5,106 nucleotides of DNA from Spirochaetaceae bacterium (GTDB lineage: Bacteria > Spirochaetota > Spirochaetia > Spirochaetales_E > Spirochaetaceae_B), in assembly GCA_003249275.1 (NCBI GenBank), contig QKJO01000177.1, positions 1 through 5,106 of the forward strand, in the 5' to 3' direction. Each line of letters starts with the position of its first letter. Position 1 is the stretch's first letter. The position numbers and the translations under genes were made by a program. This document shows, one piece after another, positions 1-5,106 of the stretch. Under the pieces are notes generated by a model. The model saw only the letters and a list, made by a program, of their open reading frames with translations, was not told the origin of the DNA and did not search any database.

Positions 1-179
1 GGATCATACTCAAGCCCTTTGTCCGTCAGTTCAGAGAAATGACTCCAGTTCGCCGAGGACCGGGCACTCCAGGCATGCCTGGCATAGAGTTTCGCCAGCT
101 CATGGTCCTGATCCACGGCCTGAACAGACAGGGTACAGAACATACCGAGAATAAGAAATGTTAATATGGACTTTTTCAC
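1..179 (-). CDS. Exported protein of unknown function, 5' part only
   Basis: I do not recognise this protein. The first 59 codons are present and the gene runs off the left edge. It starts at a GTG, 9 bases after the ftsH stop; no ATG lies between that stop and the GTG. The N-terminus is a classic signal peptide: two lysines at 2-3, a hydrophobic core (about 5-18) and a likely signal peptidase I site after VQA at 19-21, so the product is probably periplasmic. The mature start is rich in Trp, His, Arg and Ala and looks helical; its end (FSELTDKGLEYDP, the last codon inferred from two bases) resembles the second helix of a tetratricopeptide repeat, but one partial unit is weak evidence. No strong ribosome-binding site precedes the GTG, so translation may depend on ribosomes leaving ftsH. 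The gene is probably the next member of the ftsH operon. Confidence 0.75.
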   Translation of the reverse strand, partial: MKKSILTFLILGMFCTLSVQAVDQDHELAKLYARHAWSARSSANWSHFSELTDKGLEYD

Positions 180-188
180 TTTGATTGT

Positions 189-2060
189 TCAGTTTTCACT
201 TAGTGTGAATTCCGGCCCCAGAAGCTCTCTGATTTCTCTGTCATCAAGAGTCTCTTTTATCAGAAGATTTCGAGTAATAACTTCCAGATGCCCTCTCTGC
301 TCCTGAATTATTTTTCTGGCACGTTCAAGATTATCATTCAGGATTCTACGGATTTCACTATCAATCAGAGAGGCCGTATCGTCTGAATAGTCCTTGTGCT
401 GTGCTATTTCCTTTCCAATAAAGATAGGTTCGTCATCATTTCCGAGTGCAATCGGGCCGACTTTACTGCTCATACCCCACTCGCAAACCATCTTTCTTGC
501 CATCGCCGTCGCCTGATCAATATCATTCTTGGCTCCGGTTGTCGTTACATTATAGATCAACTCTTCGGCAACGTAACCACCGTAGCATATACAGATGCGA
601 TCTTCAATCCAATTCCTGCTTATAGAGTACTGATCGTCTTCAGGCAGTGAAAAAGTGACTCCCAGCGCTCTGCCCCGGGGGATGATGGTGACCTTGTGGA
701 CGGGATCTGAGTATTTGAGAAAGTAATGGAGGAGTGTATGACCGACTTCATGATAGGCTGTCATTTCACGCTCATGATCCGTCATGACCCGTGATTTACG
801 GGCGACGCCCATCATGACCTTATCCCGGGCTTCTTCAAAATCCCGGTGTTCAACAACACTGGACCCCCGCCGGGCGGCAAAAAGGGCCGCTTCATTCACA
901 AGGCTTGCCAGATTGGCTCCCGAGCTTCCGGGAGTGGCCCTGGCGACCACAGACAGGTCCACATCCGGAGAGAGGTTGATCCTTTTGGCATGGATTCCGA
1001 TGATGGCTTCTCTTTCCTTGACATCGGGCATGTCTACAACGACCTGACGGTCGAAGCGACCCGGTCTGAGAAGAGCCGGATCAAGGACATCAGGCCGGTT
1101 GGTCGCCGCAATAATGATGACCGCGGACTGGGTATCAAACCCGTCCATCTCGACAAGGAGCTGATTGAGGGTCTGCTCTCTTTCGTCATGGCCGCCGCCG
1201 TATCCTGCTCCCCTCGTACGGCCCACAGCATCAATCTCATCAATAAAAAGAATACAGGGTGCATTCTTCCGTCCCTGTTCGAAAAGGTCTCTGACCCGGC
1301 TGGCGCCTACTCCGACGAACATCTCCACAAAATCGGAACCGGACATATGAAAAAACGGAACCCCAGCCTCCCCTGCCACGGCCTTTGCCAGCATAGTCTT
1401 TCCCGTTCCCGGATTACCGACAAGCAATACTCCTTTAGGGATTTTAGCGCCGATCTTAGTAAATTTTTCCGGATTCTTGAGAAAGTCAACGACCTCCATG
1501 AGCTCGTATTTTGACTCCTCCTGGCCGGCTACATCATCAAATGTGATGCTGTCCTTGCCGAGATCATACCGCTTTGCTTTGCTTTTGCCGAAAGTGAAAG
1601 CCTTGTTGCCTCCGCCTTGTACGCTCCTGAACATCCACCAGATAAAGAGAAAACTGACGGCCCAGGGGAGCATCTGAAGAAGAATGATCCCTGGTGACAC
1701 AGATTTATCTCCGCCTCTGATGCTGACGCCCTTATCAATAAGGAGTTTCATAAGATTATCATCATAATAGGGAATGACCGTTTTGAATGAAAGACCGCTC
1801 TTGCCTGAATCACCCGGATTGACATAACGCCCCTGGATTTCCTGCTGATCAAGAATCTGAACATCATAGATCATTCCCTTGTTGACATACTGCAGGAACA
1901 TGGAATAGGAAATCTCACTCGTTTCGGTTTGTGTTGAAAAAGAAAAGAAGAACATGAAAAACAGTATGAGTATACCGAGAAAGGCCAGGGCACTTCGATT
2001 GTTGTTGAAGTTGAAATTGAAGTTATCGTTGTTATTATTGTTGTTGTTTTCCTGGGGCAT
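189..2060 (-). CDS. ftsH: ATP-dependent zinc metalloprotease FtsH
   Basis: Membrane-anchored hexameric AAA+ protease that extracts and degrades misassembled membrane proteins and short-lived regulators at the cytoplasmic face. The 623 residues are full family length. Order: Asn-rich cytoplasmic leader (1-23), first membrane segment (24-41), extracytoplasmic domain (about 42-125), second membrane segment (126-144), AAA module, then peptidase domain. Visible motifs are Walker A GNPGTGKT (215-222), pore loop MFVG (247-250), Walker B ILFIDE (270-275), the second region of homology (about 318-337, arginines 332 and 335), zinc motif HEVGH (437-441) and the probable third zinc ligand Asp513 in the TTGAKND segment. 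Asn216 replaces the commoner Pro of GPPGTGKT, and HEVGH replaces the commoner HEAGH; neither removes a catalytic residue. ATG at 2060 is preferred over GTG at 2066 because AGAGGTG (2064-2070) is correctly spaced for the ATG and would overlap the GTG. The start overlaps tilS by 26 bases. Confidence 0.98.
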   Translation of the reverse strand: MPQENNNNNNNDNFNFNFNNNRSALAFLGILILFFMFFFSFSTQTETSEISYSMFLQYVNKGMIYDVQILDQQEIQGRYVNPGDSGKSGLSFKTVIPYYDDNLMKLLIDKGVSIRGGDKSVSPGIILLQMLPWAVSFLFIWWMFRSVQGGGNKAFTFGKSKAKRYDLGKDSITFDDVAGQEESKYELMEVVDFLKNPEKFTKIGAKIPKGVLLVGNPGTGKTMLAKAVAGEAGVPFFHMSGSDFVEMFVGVGASRVRDLFEQGRKNAPCILFIDEIDAVGRTRGAGYGGGHDEREQTLNQLLVEMDGFDTQSAVIIIAATNRPDVLDPALLRPGRFDRQVVVDMPDVKEREAIIGIHAKRINLSPDVDLSVVARATPGSSGANLASLVNEAALFAARRGSSVVEHRDFEEARDKVMMGVARKSRVMTDHEREMTAYHEVGHTLLHYFLKYSDPVHKVTIIPRGRALGVTFSLPEDDQYSISRNWIEDRICICYGGYVAEELIYNVTTTGAKNDIDQATAMARKMVCEWGMSSKVGPIALGNDDEPIFIGKEIAQHKDYSDDTASLIDSEIRRILNDNLERARKIIQEQRGHLEVITRNLLIKETLDDREIRELLGPEFTLSEN

Positions 2061-3432
2061 AATCACCTCTACCCTTAATTATAACACATTGAAAACCGGT
2101 TTTAGAGGCAAATTCAGATCTTTTTTGCCCTGCCCTGCCCGTTGCAAGGCTCTCTCCGAAGGAATCTATGACCGCAAAATCATCCCCTCCGCCCTGTATA
2201 AAAAGGACTGACCGATCCTGATTTCCCCTGAAAGGTCTTCCCTCGGCCGCAGAATAGGGTGTCCTCAACAGTGCCGAATCTCCTTCAAGAGAGAAGAGAA
2301 TTTCACCCCCCTCGGGCAGCGGATGACCTGATGGAACAAGTGTCAGTGTAAAACGGTCGGAAAAGTACGGATGGTCCTGTTTCAGAACAAAGAAAAGGTT
2401 TTCCGGGGCTGCTGTCACCGGAGACTTCTTCAGTACAAGCCGGTCATCCTGGCTTAAAAAAAGGATATTGTATCCTTTGAGCAGAATTCCTTCCGGAAAA
2501 GCCGGCTTTTCAAGAGGCTGAAAAAACTGCCGTGGAATACGATTCTCCTGAAAATCTCCCTGAAGAAGAGTATTCATGAGCCGTAGAATCACAGCCCTCC
2601 GGCTGACGGGGGGCATCCTCAGAAAATCTTCAGTTTTGCAGGAGAATTCACCTTCCCCCACCCCTTCCGACCAGGGACATGCGGCATCAAGAAGGTGATA
2701 GTAATGATCCAGAACGGCGGCGGTATCACGTCCCAGCCTGAGCAGTGAAGATCCGGCCCGGGGAAACACGTCCTGAATCGGGTCCATCAGATTCAACCTG
2801 ATCCTGTTTCTCAAATAGACAGTTTCAGAATTGCTGCTGTCATGCACATAGGGAATCTGAAGTTCATCGAGTGCCGTCAGGATTTCGGAGCGGCCGAGGC
2901 CGATCAAAGGTCTTATCAGTTTATCGGATTTTTCGGGAATCCCTTTCAAACCTTCCAGTCCGGCTCCCGTGAAAAGCCTCATGATGATCGTCTCTTCCTG
3001 ATCATTCCTGTTGTGCCCCAGGGCAAGGAGATGATCCCCCCCGGAGGCATCGAGAATCCTGTTAAAAAAACCATATCGGAAAGTTCTGGCGGCAGACTCT
3101 GTGCCGCAGTGTTTTCTCCGGGCATAAAATTCGAGGAATCCGGGAGAGAGTTTTTTATTATGAAGAGTGAGACTGAGCTGTTTTGTGTTTTTGATCACAC
3201 ACTCTTCCTCCTCTCTCATTTCTTCCTCTGATCTTATCCCGTGATTGACATGGGCGGCATCCAGGGTATAGCCGAAGTCTTTGCTGAATTTGTGCAGAAG
3301 ATAGAGCAGGAGGGCTGAATCGGGACCTCCCGAATAGGCTGCCGTAATTCTGAATGGCCGGCTGCGTCCCTCAAGCTGAGCTGCCAGAGTCCCGTAAAAG
3401 ATCTCTTCAATTTCCCGCAGAGTTGATTTCAT
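2035..3432 (-). CDS. tilS: tRNA(Ile)-lysidine synthetase TilS
   Basis: ATP-dependent enzyme that attaches lysine to C34 of the CAU-anticodon tRNA-Ile, turning it from a Met-like into an AUA-reading, isoleucine-accepting tRNA; essential in most bacteria. The 465 residues fit the longer TilS forms. The N-type ATP pyrophosphatase domain shows the PP-loop SGGPDS (34-39), HVNHG (61-65), the GHNRNDQEET segment (139-148, conserved Asp144) followed by GAGLEGLKGI (156-165), IRPLIGLGR (173-181), and D-S-S-N (198-201) with RNRIR (208-212). The C-terminal half is poorly conserved and I can name no motifs there. The ATG at 3432 has GGAG at 3443-3446, ten bases upstream, and overlaps the end of pth by 26 bases. 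The gene ends in Lys-Gln-Gln-Gln inside the Asn-codon repeat at the start of ftsH. A (GGGCA)3 plus A6 tract near the 3' end is a possible slippage site. Confidence 0.96.
   Translation of the reverse strand: MKSTLREIEEIFYGTLAAQLEGRSRPFRITAAYSGGPDSALLLYLLHKFSKDFGYTLDAAHVNHGIRSEEEMREEEECVIKNTKQLSLTLHNKKLSPGFLEFYARRKHCGTESAARTFRYGFFNRILDASGGDHLLALGHNRNDQEETIIMRLFTGAGLEGLKGIPEKSDKLIRPLIGLGRSEILTALDELQIPYVHDSSNSETVYLRNRIRLNLMDPIQDVFPRAGSSLLRLGRDTAAVLDHYYHLLDAACPWSEGVGEGEFSCKTEDFLRMPPVSRRAVILRLMNTLLQGDFQENRIPRQFFQPLEKPAFPEGILLKGYNILFLSQDDRLVLKKSPVTAAPENLFFVLKQDHPYFSDRFTLTLVPSGHPLPEGGEILFSLEGDSALLRTPYSAAEGRPFRGNQDRSVLFIQGGGDDFAVIDSFGESLATGRAGQKRSEFASKTGFQCVIIKGRGDYAPGKQQQ
2064..2070 (-). promoter_or_regulatory. 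Ribosome-binding site of ftsH
   Basis: AGAGGTG on the minus strand, with its GAGG core five bases before ATG 2060. It lies inside the tilS coding region, so it is exposed to ribosomes finishing tilS. It excludes the in-frame GTG at 2066, which overlaps it. Confidence 0.75.
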
Positions 3433-4021
3433 TCAAAAGATGCTCCATCGGATGATCCTGCTGTTCCAGGATGATCCGTACGGCCCGATGCAGTGAATCG
3501 TCAACCTTGTCCCTGTCCTCATCCGTGAAAAGTCCCAGAACATGATCCACAACGGATATACCGGCCTCCGGCCGACCTATGCCGACATACAGTCTGGGGA
3601 ATTTTCCGTCAGGGATATAGTGCATTATTGACTTCAGGCCATTATGTCCCGCAGAGGAGCCTCCCGGTTTCATTCTGATCCGTCCGGGAGAAAGATCCAT
3701 ATTGTCGGTGACAACAAGAACTGCATCGCCGGTGAGATCGTACTTCTTCATAAGCCCCGGCAGGATTTCTCCGGAGCGGTTCATATAGGTGAGAGGTTTG
3801 ACCAGGTGGATACGCCGATCCCCCCGGATCGTGGAGGTATAAAGGTAGTTTGAAAAAAGAGGTTTCCTCATAAACAAATTAAGCTGCTCACAGAGCAGCT
3901 CAATCAGATCAAAACCTACGTTATGACGCGTATATTCATACTTAAGGCCCGGATTACCCAGGCCGACAATCAGCAGGTTTGAAAAAGGTTTTCTATTTTC
4001 AGTCTTCCGAAGCTTCTTCAC
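3407..4021 (-). CDS. pth: Peptidyl-tRNA hydrolase Pth
   Basis: Cleaves the ester bond of peptidyl-tRNAs that drop off ribosomes, returning free tRNA; cytosolic and essential in most bacteria. With the start chosen here it has 204 residues, slightly longer than usual. The active-site set is complete and at a constant +13 offset from E. coli numbering: Asn23 in GLGNPG (20-25), His33 in TRHNVGFD (31-38), Asn81 in YMNRSG (79-84), Asp106 in TDNMDL and Asn127 in GHNGLKSI. The start is uncertain because no ATG lies in frame before the core. GTG at 4021 has GGAAG at 4031-4035, nine bases upstream, and gives a basic leader (VKKLRKTENRKP); TTG at 4039 would add six residues but has no clear ribosome-binding site. 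Either start lies inside rplY, with an overlap of 23 or 41 bases, so translation is probably coupled. The 3' end overlaps tilS by 26 bases. Confidence 0.95.
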   Translation of the reverse strand: MKKLRKTENRKPFSNLLIVGLGNPGLKYEYTRHNVGFDLIELLCEQLNLFMRKPLFSNYLYTSTIRGDRRIHLVKPLTYMNRSGEILPGLMKKYDLTGDAVLVVTDNMDLSPGRIRMKPGGSSAGHNGLKSIMHYIPDGKFPRLYVGIGRPEAGISVVDHVLGLFTDEDRDKVDDSLHRAVRIILEQQDHPMEHLLNEINSAGN

Positions 4022-4592
4022 CTTCCGGTGCTTCCTCAACGGCAGATTTGGGTGCTGTTACAACGACGATTGTCTGTGTTTCAGCATCCAGAATCTTGAT
4101 GCCTTTGGCGACCTGAACCTGGCTGACATGGATGGATTCACCCATGGCAAGGTTTGTGATGTCGATCTCAATGGCTTTGGGAAGGTCTTTGGGAAGACAT
4201 TCAATTTCGAGTTCATGGAGCTTGTGCTCAAGAGCACCGCCCTCTTTTACACCGACGGGATGTCCTGTTACATGAACAGGAACATGGGTTCTCAGAGTTT
4301 TTCCTCTTTCAAACTCATAAAAATCGATGTGTTCAATGGTTTCAGTGACGATGTCTTCCTGAACATCTTTTACAAGAACTTCGATGTCCTTGCCGTCCAA
4401 TTTAAGATTGATCACTGTGTTTTCTGAAACTACTTTGAACTTCTTTGCAAATTCACTGGCTTTTACCGCAATATGAAGAGGATCTGTATGCCCATAGACT
4501 ACGGCCGGAATAAATCCTTCGCTCCTCAGTTTCTTGGCAGGACCTTTCTTGAATTCCGTTCTTTCAACAACAGAAAGGGTTTTCTGCTCCAT
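3999..4592 (-). CDS. rplY: 50S ribosomal protein L25, long (TL5/Ctc) form
   Basis: Binds 5S rRNA in the central protuberance of the large subunit; the two-domain form is called TL5 or general stress protein Ctc. The 197 residues match that long form rather than the roughly 94-residue E. coli protein. The N-terminal 5S-binding domain (about 1-90) carries the R-x-x-G-F-I-P-A-V-V-Y-G signature and ends near EHIDFYEF; the C-terminal beta domain (about 95-185) includes VHVTGHPVGVKEGG, and a Glu-rich acidic tail occupies 186-197. ATG at 4592 is preferred over GTG at 4601 because AAGGAG (4601-4606) sits eight bases before the ATG and overlaps the GTG. The gene starts 29 bases after the 3' end of tRNA-Gln, and its last codons overlap pth. 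Linkage of ctc with pth is also known in Bacillus, and with spoVG in Borrelia and Bacillus-type genomes. Confidence 0.96.
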   Translation of the reverse strand: MEQKTLSVVERTEFKKGPAKKLRSEGFIPAVVYGHTDPLHIAVKASEFAKKFKVVSENTVINLKLDGKDIEVLVKDVQEDIVTETIEHIDFYEFERGKTLRTHVPVHVTGHPVGVKEGGALEHKLHELEIECLPKDLPKAIEIDITNLAMGESIHVSQVQVAKGIKILDAETQTIVVVTAPKSAVEEAPEGEEASED

Positions 4593-4600
4593 CTTATTCA

Positions 4601-4606
4601 CTCCTT
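4601..4606 (-). promoter_or_regulatory. Ribosome-binding site of rplY
   Basis: AAGGAG on the minus strand, eight bases before ATG 4592. It decides the rplY start, because the longer reading from GTG 4601 would begin inside this site. Only 14 bases separate it from the 3' end of the tRNA, so after tRNA release the rplY message would begin just ahead of its own ribosome-binding site. Confidence 0.85.
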
Positions 4607-4620
4607 CGAATAACAGATAC

Positions 4621-4692
4621 CTTGGACGGCAGGATTCGAACCTGCGAATGCCGGGATCAAAACCCGGTGGCTTACCGCTTGCCGACGTCCAA
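4621..4692 (-). tRNA. tRNA-Gln (anticodon UUG)
   Basis: A complete 72-base cloverleaf read on the minus strand. The acceptor stem TTGGACG pairs with CGTCCAA over seven pairs, followed by discriminator G73. The D arm is GGC / AAGCGGTAA / GCC. The anticodon arm is CCGGG / TTTTGAT / CCCGG, which places TTG at 34-36 and so decodes CAA (and CAG by wobble). The variable loop is five bases, and the T arm is GCAGG / TTCGAAT / CCTGC. U1-A72 and G73 are typical bacterial tRNA-Gln features used by GlnRS, or by GatCAB in organisms that amidate Glu-tRNA-Gln. CCA is not encoded (the next bases are GTA), so it must be added after processing. The gene lies 23 bases after the spoVG stop and 29 bases before the rplY start, in the same direction, and is probably co-transcribed with them. 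Confidence 0.97.
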
Positions 4693-4715
4693 ATTTTGTT
4701 TTTATGTTTTAAATA
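4693..4715 (-). other. AT-rich linker between spoVG and tRNA-Gln
   Basis: These 23 bases are almost entirely A and T and link the spoVG stop to the first base of the tRNA. I see no hairpin, so it is not a classical terminator, and no convincing -35/-10 pair for a separate tRNA promoter. An unstructured A/U-rich 5' leader suits RNase P cleavage and possible RNase E or Y entry; that role is inferred. Confidence 0.4.
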
Positions 4716-5003
4716 TCAACCTTCGCCGTCATCCATGACTTCAGAATCAGGGTCAAGATTATTATATTCTTCCAGGATTCTGTCCTGTAGAACAGTCCTG
4801 AAGTCTGTATTTATCGGATGAGCAACATCCTTATACACACCATTTTTAGTCTTCCTGCTGGGCATAGCAATGAAAACTCCGCTGTCGCCTTCAATAATCT
4901 TGACATTGTGAACAACAAAGGATTCATCGAATGTCACCGTTACGTATGCCTTCAGCTTACCGTCTGCATTGACCTTACGAATGCGGATGTCAGTAATTTC
5001 CAT
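4716..5003 (-). CDS. spoVG: SpoVG family nucleic-acid-binding regulator
   Basis: Small regulator named for a Bacillus sporulation and septation phenotype; homologues in Staphylococcus, Listeria and Borrelia are reported to bind DNA or RNA and affect many genes. The 95 residues are the usual length. The family pattern is clear throughout: start [22 protein letters not shown] (29-39), the hallmark FIAMPSRKT (44-52), then YKDVAHPIN (57-65) and F-R at 68-69, ending in a short acidic tail. The basic stretch at about 50-58, followed by the conserved H-P-I-N, is the part usually implicated in nucleic-acid binding. ATG at 5003 has a near-perfect AGGAGG six bases upstream. It is the first gene after the promoter region and is followed by tRNA-Gln after 23 bases. 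The organism need not sporulate; spirochaetes keep spoVG without sporulation. Confidence 0.97.
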   Translation of the reverse strand: MEITDIRIRKVNADGKLKAYVTVTFDESFVVHNVKIIEGDSGVFIAMPSRKTKNGVYKDVAHPINTDFRTVLQDRILEEYNNLDPDSEVMDDGEG

Positions 5004-5009
5004 ACAGCT

Positions 5010-5015
5010 CCTCCT
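5010..5015 (-). promoter_or_regulatory. Ribosome-binding site of spoVG
   Basis: AGGAGG on the minus strand, six bases before the spoVG ATG. It is the strongest Shine-Dalgarno sequence in the window, consistent with high expression of the first gene. Confidence 0.9.
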
Positions 5016-5025
5016 ACCGCTTTAG

Positions 5026-5050
5026 TGCAATATAAACACATTATATTACA
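5026..5050 (-). repeat. Inverted repeat over the spoVG -10 region
   Basis: On the plus strand the arm TGCAATATAA (5026-5035) and the arm TTATATTACA (5041-5050) are inverted copies matching at 9 of 10 positions, separated by five bases. The dyad covers the candidate TATAAT and the predicted transcript start, where a repressor site would be expected. AT-rich sequence readily yields such symmetry, so an operator role is only a suggestion. Confidence 0.45.
5040..5045 (-). promoter_or_regulatory. Probable spoVG -10 element (TATAAT)
   Basis: A perfect TATAAT lies on the minus strand 36 bases before the spoVG ATG, which would place the transcript start near 5033 and leave a leader of about 30 bases holding the AGGAGG. 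The hexamer 17 bases upstream (TAGCAT, 5063-5068) is a poor -35 match, so the promoter would be weak, activator-dependent or wrongly assigned. An alternative sigma-70-like pair is TTGAAA (5085-5090) and TAGCAT (5063-5068) with a 16-base spacer. The AT-rich context makes a chance hexamer possible. Confidence 0.5.
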
Positions 5051-5106
5051 AGTGCATCAGGAATGCTATGAAGGAAATAAATTCTTTCAACAAAAGGAAA
5101 CTGCCC

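Noticed and set aside
846..1514. Plus-strand open frame of 222 codons opposite ftsH
   Set aside because: It lies wholly antisense to the conserved AAA and peptidase coding region of ftsH, its translation resembles no family, and its length is explained by the codon bias of the real gene.
2842..3231. Plus-strand open frame of 129 codons opposite tilS
   Set aside because: It is antisense to the conserved PP-loop domain of tilS, with no recognisable protein and no supporting context.
4593..4601. Longer rplY reading from GTG 4601
   Set aside because: The GTG overlaps the AAGGAG Shine-Dalgarno, which is ideally spaced for ATG 4592.
4693..4715. Separate promoter or terminator between spoVG and tRNA-Gln
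   Set aside because: The bases are A/T-rich, and TTGATA occurs at the spoVG stop, but no properly spaced -10 follows before the tRNA and no hairpin is present.
4534..4821. Plus-strand open frame of 95 codons across the tRNA
   Set aside because: It contains the RQDSNLR-type peptide that typically arises from translating the antisense strand of a tRNA gene, and it overlaps both spoVG and rplY.
1..5106. Mobile, defence or other accessory system
   Set aside because: Every gene is a conserved housekeeping gene in a syntenic order except the partial exported protein; there is no integrase, transposase, direct repeat array or composition break.

Overview
The window is a compact block of housekeeping genes, all transcribed on the minus strand, so it reads from right (5106) to left (1). 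In transcription order it holds a promoter region, spoVG, a tRNA-Gln(UUG) gene, rplY/ctc (long-form ribosomal protein L25), pth (peptidyl-tRNA hydrolase), tilS (tRNA-Ile lysidine synthetase), ftsH (membrane AAA+ zinc protease) and the 5' part of an unrecognised exported protein that runs off the left edge. No mobile element, CRISPR array, phage gene or defence gene is visible, and no stretch longer than about 103 bases lacks a gene.

The order spoVG, L25, pth, tilS, ftsH matches what I recall of the Borrelia burgdorferi chromosome (about BB0785 to BB0789). With a SpoVG in an organism whose exported protein carries a Gram-negative-style signal peptide, this points to a spirochaete, probably a free-living Spirochaeta-like lineage given the moderate base composition. 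The taxon is inferred, not shown by a marker such as 16S rRNA.

Packing is extreme. The tRNA sits 23 bases after the spoVG stop and 29 bases before the rplY start, so excising it would cut any spoVG-rplY transcript in two. From rplY to ftsH each gene overlaps the next by about 23 to 26 bases, which suggests translational coupling, and the exported-protein start lies 9 bases after the ftsH stop. No terminator-like hairpin with a T run was seen between genes, so one transcriptional unit driven from upstream of spoVG is the simplest reading.

The genes share a theme of translation and tRNA quality: a tRNA, a 5S-rRNA-binding ribosomal protein, an enzyme recycling stalled peptidyl-tRNA, a tRNA anticodon modifier and a protein quality-control protease, led by a nucleic-acid-binding regulator. 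I found no new biological system. The items most worth a second look are the tRNA embedded in the mRNA, two overlaps where one DNA stretch encodes contrasting low-complexity tails, a dyad over the spoVG -10 element, and the unidentified exported protein.
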